From: Paraburkholderia domus
GTDB taxonomy: Bacteria; Pseudomonadota; Gammaproteobacteria; Burkholderiales; Burkholderiaceae
Length of the DNA stretch: 64,000 nt
Reading direction: 5' to 3'
NCBI RefSeq assembly: GCF_905220705.1
Contig: NZ_CAJNAT010000001.1
Span: forward strand, 186,001 to 250,000
How positions within the stretch are numbered: position 1 is the stretch's first letter; every line of letters begins with the position of its first letter. Under the pieces are notes generated by a model, which made no database searches, was not told where the DNA came from, and was given only the letters and a program-made list of their open reading frames with translations. Made by a program: the position numbers and the translations under genes. Of the stretch, positions 35,761-43,564 are shown in pieces.

Positions 35761-37440
35761 TCAACCGACCGGTTGCACGGGCGTCTTCGTGGCAACTAGC
35801 CCACGATGGCCGCCACCCAGGATCTGCTCGCGCAGCACGTGCCTGCGCACTTTGCCGCTCGCGGTGAGCGGCCATTCGTCGATGAAGAACCAGACGGCAG
35901 GCGTTTTGTAGGCGGCGAGACGGCTGCGGCACCACGCATGCAAGCCGTCGACAAATGCCGCGCAAGGAGGCGCCGCATCAGGAGCCGTCCCGTCGTTAGC
36001 CGAGAGCCGTATGACTGCCGCCACGACTTCACCCCACCGCTCGTCGGGCAGACCTATCACGCACACGTGCGCAATGCCGGGATGATCGAACAGCACCTCT
36101 TCGATCTCACGCGGATAGATATTCTCGCCGCCGCGAATGATCATGTCCTTGAGCCGGCCCGTGACGCGTACATAGCCGCGCTCATCCATTGCTCCGAGAT
36201 CGCCGGTATGAAGCCAGCCGTCTTCGCGCAGCGTGGCGCCGGTCGCATCGGCCGCGTTGAAATAGCCTTTCATGGTCTGATAGCCGCGCGCGCAGATTTC
36301 GCCCGACGTATCGAGCGGCAACACTTCGCCCGAGATCGGGTCGGCAATTTTCAGTTCCATCTGCGGTAACGGACGGCCTACTGTTTCGGCCTGATCCTCC
36401 GGCGAGTCGTCGCCGCCGGTTTGCGTAATGACGCCGTTCAGTTCCGTCTGACCGAAGAGGATCGAAAACTTGCAGCCGAACGTCGTGGTCGTCCGCCTGA
36501 CGAGCGTCGCAGGGACAGCCGACGCGCCAGAGAGAATCAGCTTGAGCGACGAAAGATCGCGGCGCGGCCGGTCCGGATGATCGAGCATCGCAACCAGCAT
36601 TGTGGGCACGACCAGCGTGGCCGTACCCCCTTCGCTTTCGATCATTTCCAGCATCTTCGCGGCATCGAAGCCCGGCATCAGCACGAAGGTCCCGCGTTGC
36701 GCCAGCGCACCGACTGCGGACACCCCGCAGCCGCCCACATGAAACAACGGCATCGCGTTAATCCACACGCCGCCGTCGCCGAAGCCCGCGCGCAACGCGG
36801 CGAAGCGCGATGCGTTGACGATGCCGCGTTGATGCAGACAGGCGCCTTTGGGAAATCCCGTGGTGCCGGACGTGTATTGAATCTGCACCATGTCGCCGGG
36901 GGCGATTGCCGGCAGCGGCGTGCTCGCGCTGGCCGAATCGACGAAGTCCTCCCAGTCGCTCAGACACACCGTTTCGCGCAGATGCGGCAGGCGCGCGCGC
37001 ACCGACGAGAGGACCGCCGACAGATCGTTATTGCGGTAGACCGATGCGTAGAAGACGCCAGCGACTTCCGACGTCTTCAGAACGTGCGTGAGTTCGTCCG
37101 CGAGAAAAGCCGGGTTGACCGGCACCAGAACGATTCCCGCGAGCCCCGCGCCGTATTGCAACAGGATCCACTCGGGGCAGTTCGGCGCCCACACCGCAAT
37201 CCGCTCGCCGGACGCGAAACGGGAAAGTAGCGCATGGGCCACCTGCTCGGCCGCTTCGAGCAACGCGCGATAACTCCACCGCCGCCGCACCGCGTGGTCT
37301 TCGATTCCTTCGACCAGTGCGATGCGCTCCGGCACCTCGGCCGCTGCCTTACGCAACAGATCGCCGAGGGTGCAGTCCAGCACCTCGACCGATGTGTCTT
37401 TCGCCCAGTACGAGCCGGCCAATCCAACCTCCACGCCCAT
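35761..37440 (-). CDS. AMP-forming acyl-CoA ligase (third of island)
   Basis: Adenylate-forming ligase of 559 residues, starting MGVEVGLAGSYWAKDTSVEVLD. The AMP loop is IQYTSGTTGFPKGACLHQRG, followed by LFGQTELNGVITQT and the hinge GRLKDMIIRGGENIYPREIE. The SGKVRRHVLREQ lysine is near the end. It is very similar to the ligase at 24042-25715 over the whole length, indicating duplication within the island. It is followed by the broken paaX copy and preceded by site 3 of the island repeat, 89 bp before its start. Confidence 0.93.
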   Translation of the reverse strand: MGVEVGLAGSYWAKDTSVEVLDCTLGDLLRKAAAEVPERIALVEGIEDHAVRRRWSYRALLEAAEQVAHALLSRFASGERIAVWAPNCPEWILLQYGAGLAGIVLVPVNPAFLADELTHVLKTSEVAGVFYASVYRNNDLSAVLSSVRARLPHLRETVCLSDWEDFVDSASASTPLPAIAPGDMVQIQYTSGTTGFPKGACLHQRGIVNASRFAALRAGFGDGGVWINAMPLFHVGGCGVSAVGALAQRGTFVLMPGFDAAKMLEMIESEGGTATLVVPTMLVAMLDHPDRPRRDLSSLKLILSGASAVPATLVRRTTTTFGCKFSILFGQTELNGVITQTGGDDSPEDQAETVGRPLPQMELKIADPISGEVLPLDTSGEICARGYQTMKGYFNAADATGATLREDGWLHTGDLGAMDERGYVRVTGRLKDMIIRGGENIYPREIEEVLFDHPGIAHVCVIGLPDERWGEVVAAVIRLSANDGTAPDAAPPCAAFVDGLHAWCRSRLAAYKTPAVWFFIDEWPLTASGKVRRHVLREQILGGGHRGLVATKTPVQPVG

Positions 37441-37528
37441 CGCTTCGCTCCATCGATTGTAGTGAATGCGGGCTGTGGCGCGCCATGTTTGTTACGGGCT
37501 GCAGGAACACCGCGCTGCACACAGAATT

Positions 37529-37571
37529 TAGTCTACCTACTTCGCTCCCATGTTCATTTTTGTGTAGAACA
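37529..37571 (-). promoter_or_regulatory. Island inverted repeat, site 3 (upstream of acyl-CoA ligase)
   Basis: Arms TAGTCTACCT (37529-37538) and GTGTAGAACA (37562-37571) again flank 23 bp; only the CTAC and GTAG cores match fully, so this is the weakest copy. A leftward TAGACT -10-like box lies in the left arm, with no strong -35. Confidence 0.45.
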
Positions 37572-37710
37572 TAACCAAGTCTAGTTCATCGCTTGCGTCA
37601 ACCTCGATAGGTGTAAACGCGGCATCGGCGTAGCGACCTTTGCCAGCAGGTTATCGGCGATCTCCGACGACAGCCGGAAGGTATTTTGCCGTTCCGAATA
37701 CCCCGTAAAA

Positions 37711-37753
37711 CGTTCTACACACTTTGACATTTTGGATTGTTATATGTAGTGTT
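37711..37753 (+). promoter_or_regulatory. P450 operon promoter with island inverted repeat, site 4
   Basis: Arms CGTTCTACAC (37711-37720) and ATGTAGTGTT (37744-37753) flank 23 bp. A consensus -35 TTGACA (37724-37729), a 17-bp spacer and TAGTGT (37747-37752) lie at the same offsets as in site 1. The P450 start is 37 bp past the site. Nothing else is evident in the 349-bp gap 37441-37789 apart from site 3. Confidence 0.65.
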
Positions 37754-37789
37754 AACTGCACGTGACAGGGAACGACACCGGAGACACTC

Positions 37790-38992
37790 ATGAGCGACAC
37801 AACGAACGCAGGCAACGTAAAAGACGGCTACGACATCTTCGCGGGCGACTACGCCAACGACCCAGACGCGCTGTGGGCTGCAATGCGGCAAGGCGGTTGC
37901 CCCGTGGCGCACAGTGACAAGTGGGGCGGCTCATGGGTCGTCACCCGTTATGACGACGTGCGCGACATCGCTCACGACGGCGCGCGCTTTTCGTCACGCG
38001 CCGTCGAAGTGGCCGGACCGATTCCGGAAATCGGACATGAACTCTTTTTGCCGCCGCTCACGTCGAGTCCTGAAGACCACAAGGCGCATCGCGATCTGCT
38101 CGCGCCTTTCTTCACGCCCGCGAAGATTGCCGAACTGGAGCCGTTCGTGCGCGACGAAGCACGCCGGCTCGCCACCGCCATCGCCGAGCGAGGTGAAGGC
38201 GATGCCGTCGGCGATTTCGCGCGCCCGCTCGCGCTCTCGGTGATATCGCACATTCTCAAGGTCCCGCTCGACGCGCAGAACCGTTTTGTCGATTGGGTCG
38301 TCAGACTGGTCCGGCTTGGCCCGCTCGACCAGAAGGTGCGCAGCGCCGTCGTGCAGGAAAAGCTGGCGTATCTGGAGAAGCTTCTCGAGGAACGCGCGGG
38401 CGCGCCGGGAGACGATCTGATCAGCTATCTCGCCCATGCCAAGCTGAACGGCGAACCGCTCAGTCGCAAGCACATGCTGGGCAGCCTGTTCCTGCTCGTT
38501 TTGGCCGGAGCGGATACGACCTGGAGCGCGATGGGCGCGAGCCTGTGGCACCTCGCATCGCACCCAGACGATCGCGCGCAGCTGTTGGCGCAGCCGGACA
38601 TGATGCGCACCACTGCGGTCGAAGAATTGTTGCGCGCTTATGCGCCGGTTTCGATTGCGCGCCTGACCTCGGAGCCGGTCGAACTGCACGGCCGCTGCAT
38701 TGCCGCGCAGGAACGCGTGATTCTGCCGTTGGCCGCCGCCAATCGCGATCCGGCCGTGTTCGACGAGCCCGACACCGTCAAGCTCGATCGCAAACGCAAC
38801 CGGCATCTGACGTTCTCCTCCGGCGAGCATCGCTGCCTCGGCTCGAACGTGGCGCGCCTCGAATTGCGCGTGGCGCTCGAAGAATGGTTGCGTGTGGTGC
38901 CGAATTTCCATCTCACCGCGCCGGACGCGGTCGAATGGACCGCCGGTCAAACGCGCGGACCGGAACAGGTTCTGATCGCTGTCGACCGCTGA
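37790..38992 (+). CDS. Cytochrome P450 monooxygenase
   Basis: Soluble bacterial P450 of 400 residues. The I-helix oxygen-activation motif AGADTT is at 239-244, ExxR is E279-R282 (EELLRAYAP), and the heme ligand is C349 in FSSGEHRCLGS. CCGGAGACACTC precedes the ATG. It heads an operon with alcohol dehydrogenase, aldehyde dehydrogenase and a [3Fe-4S] ferredoxin, which suggests hydroxylation of a methyl or ring carbon and oxidation of the alcohol to an acid. No ferredoxin reductase is encoded nearby. The CYP family cannot be assigned without alignment. Confidence 0.95.
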   Translation: MSDTTNAGNVKDGYDIFAGDYANDPDALWAAMRQGGCPVAHSDKWGGSWVVTRYDDVRDIAHDGARFSSRAVEVAGPIPEIGHELFLPPLTSSPEDHKAHRDLLAPFFTPAKIAELEPFVRDEARRLATAIAERGEGDAVGDFARPLALSVISHILKVPLDAQNRFVDWVVRLVRLGPLDQKVRSAVVQEKLAYLEKLLEERAGAPGDDLISYLAHAKLNGEPLSRKHMLGSLFLLVLAGADTTWSAMGASLWHLASHPDDRAQLLAQPDMMRTTAVEELLRAYAPVSIARLTSEPVELHGRCIAAQERVILPLAAANRDPAVFDEPDTVKLDRKRNRHLTFSSGEHRCLGSNVARLELRVALEEWLRVVPNFHLTAPDAVEWTAGQTRGPEQVLIAVDR

Positions 38993-39047
38993 CTGGCCGG
39001 CATACCCGCCCATCGTCCCTCTACTCTCCGCGAAAACATCCTCACCT

Positions 39048-40151
39048 ATGAAAACGCAAGCCGCCGTCCTCACCCGTCCGGGCGAACCGATCCGGATGAT
39101 CGATCTGGATCTCGAACCGCCGCGCGCCGGCGAAGTGCTCGTCGCAATCGGCGCATCGGGTGTCTGTCATTCCGATCTGTCCGTCTTCACCGGGCGCCTG
39201 CCCAATCCATTGCCCGTCGTTCTCGGTCACGAAGGCGCCGGCACGGTCGTCGAAGTCGGCGAAGACGTGACCGAACTCGCTGCGGGCGATCGCGTCGTGT
39301 TGAGCTGGCTCACCCAATGCGGCCGATGCTTCTACTGCCAGCACGAGCAGCCGTCGCTGTGCGACTCGGGCACAGCGGCGATGGCGCGCGGCACGATGCC
39401 TGACGGCACGACTCGCTACCGATGGAACGGCGAGCCGGTCTATCACATGGCCGGGCTCGGAACCTTCTCGAGGCATTGCGTCGTGCCCGCCCGCGCCGCT
39501 GTCAAACTGCCGCCCGAGATGGATCTCGCCCCAGCTTCATTGATCGGGTGCGGCGTGCTGACCGGGTTCGGCGCGGCGGTCAACACGGCCCGCGTCGCGG
39601 TCGGCGAATCGATTGCAGTGATCGGTTGCGGCGGGGTCGGTCTGAACGCGATACAAGGCGCGCGTATCAGCGGCGCGAGCCAGATCATCGCGATCGATCC
39701 GAGTGAGGAACGGCTCGCGTTCGCCCGTGAATTCGGCGCGACGCTGACGCTACAGCCAGGCGCCGACCTGATCCGCCAGATTCGCAAGGCGACAGAGGGA
39801 CGCGGCGTGGATGCGGCCATCGAGGTGGTCGGCCATCAGGACACAGTGCGCGACGCGATCCGCATGACGCGGCGTGGCGGCCGTGCCGTGCTGGTCGGTG
39901 CGGGCCCCGACGATGTGGTGGTCAACGTGCCGTCGTTTACCGGCATCGTCATGACCGAGAAAACCATTCGCGGTTCGCTTTACGGTTCCGCGCACGTTCA
40001 TCGCGAAGTGCAACGCCTGATTGGTCTCTACGAACAGAAACTGTTGAAGCTCGACGAACTGGTGACCCGCACGTTCGAGTTTCCCGCCGTCAACGATGCA
40101 CTCGACTACTGTGCATCTGGACGCGGCGCACGCGCCGTCTTGCGGTTCTGA
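39048..40151 (+). CDS. Zinc-dependent alcohol dehydrogenase (MDR family)
   Basis: Medium-chain NAD(P)-dependent alcohol dehydrogenase of 367 residues. The catalytic zinc ligands are C40 (GVCHSD) and H61 (GHEGAG); the structural zinc is held by C91, C94, C97 and C105 (CGRCFYCQHEQPSLC). The coenzyme loop is IGCGGVGLNAI. The ending fits class III-like or aryl-alcohol dehydrogenases. It lies 55 bp after the P450 gene and 38 bp before an aldehyde dehydrogenase, so it should oxidise the P450 product to an aldehyde. Confidence 0.93.
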   Translation: MKTQAAVLTRPGEPIRMIDLDLEPPRAGEVLVAIGASGVCHSDLSVFTGRLPNPLPVVLGHEGAGTVVEVGEDVTELAAGDRVVLSWLTQCGRCFYCQHEQPSLCDSGTAAMARGTMPDGTTRYRWNGEPVYHMAGLGTFSRHCVVPARAAVKLPPEMDLAPASLIGCGVLTGFGAAVNTARVAVGESIAVIGCGGVGLNAIQGARISGASQIIAIDPSEERLAFAREFGATLTLQPGADLIRQIRKATEGRGVDAAIEVVGHQDTVRDAIRMTRRGGRAVLVGAGPDDVVVNVPSFTGIVMTEKTIRGSLYGSAHVHREVQRLIGLYEQKLLKLDELVTRTFEFPAVNDALDYCASGRGARAVLRF

Positions 40152-40189
40152 CCGAACGCAACGCCACCCTTTTCCAATCTGGAGCTTTT

Positions 40190-41605
40190 ATGAGCCTCTA
40201 CAACATGACGATCGACGGCGGCGAGACGACCGCTGCCTCGTGGTTCGACGTCGTCAATCCCGCCACCGGCGAGGTCTTTGCGCAGGCCCCACAATGCACA
40301 CAGGATCAGCTCGACGACGCGATGGCCAGTGCGGCGCGCGCTTTCGTGTCGTGGGGCGTAAGCGACGACAGCGTGCGCCGCGCGGCGCTGCAAGGCATTG
40401 CTAATGCATTGATCGCGGCACAGCTGGAGCTTGCTGAACTGGTGACAAAAGAACAAGGCAAGCCGCTCATGGCGGCCGCCTTCGAAGTGACCGAGACCGC
40501 GCGCTGGTTCAGCTATTTCGCGGAGCTGCCGCTGCAGCCGGAGACGCTCCAGGACGATGCACGGGGTCGGGCAGTGCTCGTGCGCCGTCCGCTGGGCGTC
40601 GTTGCCGCGATCACGCCGTGGAATTTCCCGTTGCTTCTTCTCGGGATGAAGCTCGCACCCGCACTGCTCGCGGGCAATACGATCGTGTTGAAGCCTTCGC
40701 CGTTCACGCCATTGTCGACACTCGCCGCCGGGCGAATCATCGCCGGGCATTTGCCATCTGGTGTACTGAACGTGGTCAGCGGCGGCGACGCGCTGGGTGC
40801 GTGGATGACCGGTCATCCGACAGTTCGCAAGATCAGCTTTACAGGATCCGTTGCAACGGGCAAAGCGGTCGCCGCTGCCGCATCTCCGGATCTGAAGCGC
40901 ATCACCCTCGAACTGGGCGGCAACGACGCCGCGATCGTGCTGGATGATGCCGATCCCTCACGCGTCGCGGCCGGCATTTTCTGGGGAGCGTTCACGAACA
41001 ACGGGCAGATTTGCGCGGGAATCAAACGCGTCTACGTACCGGACCGGCTGCACGATGCGGTGGTCGAAGCGCTCGCTGAGCGCGCCCGTCGCGCACGGGT
41101 TGGCAACGGCATGGACGATGGCGTGCAGCTCGGTCCGATCAACAACAAGCCACAGTTCGAGCGGGTGTCGAGCCTCGTCGCCGATGCATTGGCTGACGGC
41201 GCACTGGCGGCCGCCGGCGGACACGCGATGGACAGGCCGGGCTACTTCTTCGAGCCGACGATTTTGCACGAGGCGCGTGAGGGCATGCGCATCGTCGATG
41301 AAGAGCAGTTCGGTCCGGCGTTACCCGTTCTGCGCTACAGCGATCTCGACGAAGCGATCGCACGGGCCAATGCAACGCCGTACGGATTGTCCGGATCGGT
41401 GTGGAGCTCGGACGAGGAGCGTGCGGCACGCGTGGCCGCCCAGCTCGATTGCGGAAGCGCGTACGTCAATACGCACCTGGTCGTGCAGCCGCATTTACCG
41501 TTCGGCGGCTGGAAATGGAGCGGCATCGGCATAGAGAACGGCCCATGGGGACTCGACGCGTTCTGTTCGCTTCAGGTCCGCTATTGCCCTCGCGGCCGCT
41601 CGTGA
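40190..41605 (+). CDS. Aldehyde dehydrogenase of the P450 operon
   Basis: NAD(P)-dependent aldehyde dehydrogenase, 471 residues, with C275 in NNGQICAG and E241 in TLELGGND. PWNFPLLL and FTGSVATGK are the usual coenzyme segments. TGGAGCTTTT precedes the ATG. It is closer to the succinate-semialdehyde/aryl type in length than the 496-residue enzyme at 22479, so the island has two ALDHs of different subfamilies. It would give the acid that an island ligase could activate. Confidence 0.92.
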   Translation: MSLYNMTIDGGETTAASWFDVVNPATGEVFAQAPQCTQDQLDDAMASAARAFVSWGVSDDSVRRAALQGIANALIAAQLELAELVTKEQGKPLMAAAFEVTETARWFSYFAELPLQPETLQDDARGRAVLVRRPLGVVAAITPWNFPLLLLGMKLAPALLAGNTIVLKPSPFTPLSTLAAGRIIAGHLPSGVLNVVSGGDALGAWMTGHPTVRKISFTGSVATGKAVAAAASPDLKRITLELGGNDAAIVLDDADPSRVAAGIFWGAFTNNGQICAGIKRVYVPDRLHDAVVEALAERARRARVGNGMDDGVQLGPINNKPQFERVSSLVADALADGALAAAGGHAMDRPGYFFEPTILHEAREGMRIVDEEQFGPALPVLRYSDLDEAIARANATPYGLSGSVWSSDEERAARVAAQLDCGSAYVNTHLVVQPHLPFGGWKWSGIGIENGPWGLDAFCSLQVRYCPRGRS

Positions 41606-41687
41606 CGGTACGCCAGCCGCGGCAGTCTATTGCTGGAAACAGTCGCGGGTCTTCACGATCTCATATCGCACACTACAGGTGACCACC

Positions 41688-41924
41688 ATGAAGATAGGCA
41701 TTACGCCGGGCCTCTGTCACGGCCACAACAATTGCAGCCGTCTTGCCCCGGAACTGTTTGGACTCGACAGTGGTGGCTACGCTACCGTACGAATTCAATC
41801 GACACTGCCGAAGGAATTGGAAGAGTTGGCGGAACTCGCGGCTGAGAATTGCCCCGAGTGTGCGATATATGTAGAGACAGCGGACGAGGCCGGCGAACGT
41901 ACGGCCGAAGAGCGGTCGTCGTAG
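41688..41924 (+). CDS. [3Fe-4S]-type ferredoxin, P450 redox partner
   Basis: A 78-residue ferredoxin starting MKIGITPGLCHGHNNC. The motif CxxHxxC (C10, H13, C16) with a distant CPE (C55) is the [3Fe-4S] ferredoxin signature seen next to many bacterial P450s, where His replaces the second cysteine. A short frame-consistent N-terminal extension begins at 41679, but ATG 41688 fits the family better. Fourth gene of the P450 operon, it should carry electrons from an unlinked reductase to the P450. Confidence 0.9.
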   Translation: MKIGITPGLCHGHNNCSRLAPELFGLDSGGYATVRIQSTLPKELEELAELAAENCPECAIYVETADEAGERTAEERSS

Positions 41925-41975
41925 TCATCAATTCGGCGCCAAAGCCGGTAACCCATCGGGAAATCGCCCGTTTTT

Positions 41976-42003
41976 GCGCCGCCGGCCTCGTGGCCGGCGG
42001 CGC
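41976..42003. repeat. Perfect 12-bp hairpin after the P450 operon
   Basis: GCGCCGCCGGCC (41976-41987) and GGCCGGCGGCGC (41992-42003) enclose TCGT. It lies 51 bp after the ferredoxin stop in the 281-bp gap 41925-42205. There is no T run after it on the plus strand, and the T run lies before it, so it is not a classical terminator; a Rho-linked or bidirectional barrier is possible. No gene is visible in the rest of the gap. Confidence 0.6.
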
Positions 42004-42205
42004 CAGTCCATTTCCATCACCGCACACACCAGGTTTGACTCCCGCTCTGCCTGAACACGGCCTACCCATACTTCGCTACGACGCCCTGAGTGATTCACAT
42101 TGGCGCCGCTCCGGCCCTTCACATCGGGGACCTCCCGATCAGGCTTATGCAAATCAACGGCACAACTACGGTACTCGCTTCTCTCAGTCAGGTTCGCCCT
42201 ACCAA

Positions 42206-43120
42206 TCAGAACACCCCGCCAAACCCCTCGTCGCTCATTCTGTAGTTACGGTTTGTTAGATCCGGGTTCCGGTTCACCAAGGGTCTCGCGTACAGTGGAT
42301 GTCGCAAACTGCGCACCTCGTGCTCAAGCGTGAAGCAATGCCTTCCACTTACAGGATCGACGAGCTCGGCGAAGCGATATTGGTGCGTCTCCTCCCCATA
42401 ACTCAACCCGCGACCGGCGAGCCGCTCATAAGGTCCGGAGAAATCGGATACATAGAGCTGAATGTGATGCCCATCGTATTCCTGGCTTGCCGAGAGGGTT
42501 TCCGCGTAGACGAGTTGTTGATGCCTACCGACCGCGATCACGGCTTGTAGCGAACCGTTGCGCTCAAGTACGTCGACGGACGCATCGAATATCTCCCGAT
42601 AGAACCCAGCAATCGACATCGCACAGCCGACGGGCACATCGAGTTGCACATACCCGATGCCAAGGTCAATGCCCGCCCACGGGTCGCTCGCTGTGCATGC
42701 ATCAGGATCGAGGCAGTCGTAACGATTCCCCCATGGACAGACCACTTCCACGCGGTCGTCCCGCTCGGTCCATCCGAATCGGGTCTGCTCCAGCACGGGC
42801 TCGACGGCGCGTAGCCGCTCGATCAGCGGCGCGCGCTTGCCCACCATCAGCCCAACATGCCCGCGAAGACGCTGTGGGTCGCCGTGTGGCAAGTGAATCT
42901 GCGAGCGGCCGACGTTGATCCACATGTTGGTCACTCCCGTCATCAGGAAGGGATCGCGCGTCAGACCGAGTGCACTGACATAAAACGCGGTCGCGAGACG
43001 CTGGTCCGGGATCGTGAGATTGACGTGTTCCAGCAGCACAAGATTGCCGATGTCTTCACGTGCGTAATTGGAAAGCCCCATCTGTTTGCCCTCGAAAGAT
43101 TGACGCGGTAGATCAAACAT
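42206..43120 (-). CDS. VOC-superfamily protein (glyoxalase/extradiol dioxygenase-like)
   Basis: A 304-residue protein with two VOC-type halves. The first holds LEHVNLTIPDQRLATAFYVSALG (about residues 31-53), the second GIGYVQLDVPVGCAMSIAGFYREIFDA (about 153-180) and GHHIQLYVSDFSGPY. The His and Glu expected of metal-binding VOC enzymes (H33, H222 region) are partly visible, but I cannot place all three ligands. It could be an extradiol-type dioxygenase or an isomerase. The start at 43120 is uncertain; MGLSNYARE at 43081 is an alternative. It lies directly after a truncated MFS gene. Confidence 0.72.
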   Translation of the reverse strand: MFDLPRQSFEGKQMGLSNYAREDIGNLVLLEHVNLTIPDQRLATAFYVSALGLTRDPFLMTGVTNMWINVGRSQIHLPHGDPQRLRGHVGLMVGKRAPLIERLRAVEPVLEQTRFGWTERDDRVEVVCPWGNRYDCLDPDACTASDPWAGIDLGIGYVQLDVPVGCAMSIAGFYREIFDASVDVLERNGSLQAVIAVGRHQQLVYAETLSASQEYDGHHIQLYVSDFSGPYERLAGRGLSYGEETHQYRFAELVDPVSGRHCFTLEHEVRSLRHPLYARPLVNRNPDLTNRNYRMSDEGFGGVF

Positions 43121-43138
43121 ACACCACTCGAGCGGCCC

Positions 43139-43366
43139 TCACGACATCCTTCCCGCGGCGCCTGCCTCGGGCAATTCGATGCGCTTGACATCGCCGAGAA
43201 TGAAGATGTACGACGCCGCGCCCAGCACAGCCACGGCGCCGATGAACATGAGCCCCCAATAGAACGAACCCGTGATCGCAACGATTGTGCCGATCACGAT
43301 CGGCGTGGCGATCCCGGCTATGTTGGCGGTGAAGTTGAAGATACCGCCAGTCAGGTTCTGGTGCAA
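43139..43366 (-). pseudogene. C-terminal fragment of an MFS transporter
   Basis: Only about 72 residues remain, reading QNLTGGIFNFTANIAGIATP then VIGTIVAITGSFYWGLMFIGAV. They match the last two or three helices of an ACS-family MFS permease (usual length about 430). The 5' three-quarters are missing; the match breaks off abruptly near 43360. It is 18 bp before the VOC gene, so the two probably formed an operon whose front end was lost. The 198 bp beyond (43367-43564) hold no recognisable gene and probably contain the rearrangement junction. Confidence 0.75.
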
Positions 43367-43564
43367 ACAGCCGGTGAAGCCGCGACGTCTCCAATACGTA
43401 TGGATGCCTTATTTATTGAACAGGACAGCATATCAGCCTATTTGCACCAGAACCCGTGGGATGATAACGTCGCTGCGACGATCAAAGCACCGCTGTACTT
43501 TACGAGTTTCATTGTGTTTCTCCTCAAGCATCCTTGTGGCGGGACAAGGCGACTATCTCTGTGA

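Noticed and set aside
37994..39073. A 359-residue minus-strand frame
   Set aside because: It lies opposite the P450 gene; the P450 heme, ExxR and I-helix motifs fix the true strand.
37790..41924. A ferredoxin reductase for the P450 system
   Set aside because: None of the neighbours has FAD- and NAD-binding GxGxxG pairs of that family, so the reductase must be encoded elsewhere.
41925..42205. Possible small genes on either strand around the hairpin
   Set aside because: Arginine- and proline-rich frames without start signals; no domain recognised. A decayed mobile-element piece is possible but cannot be supported.
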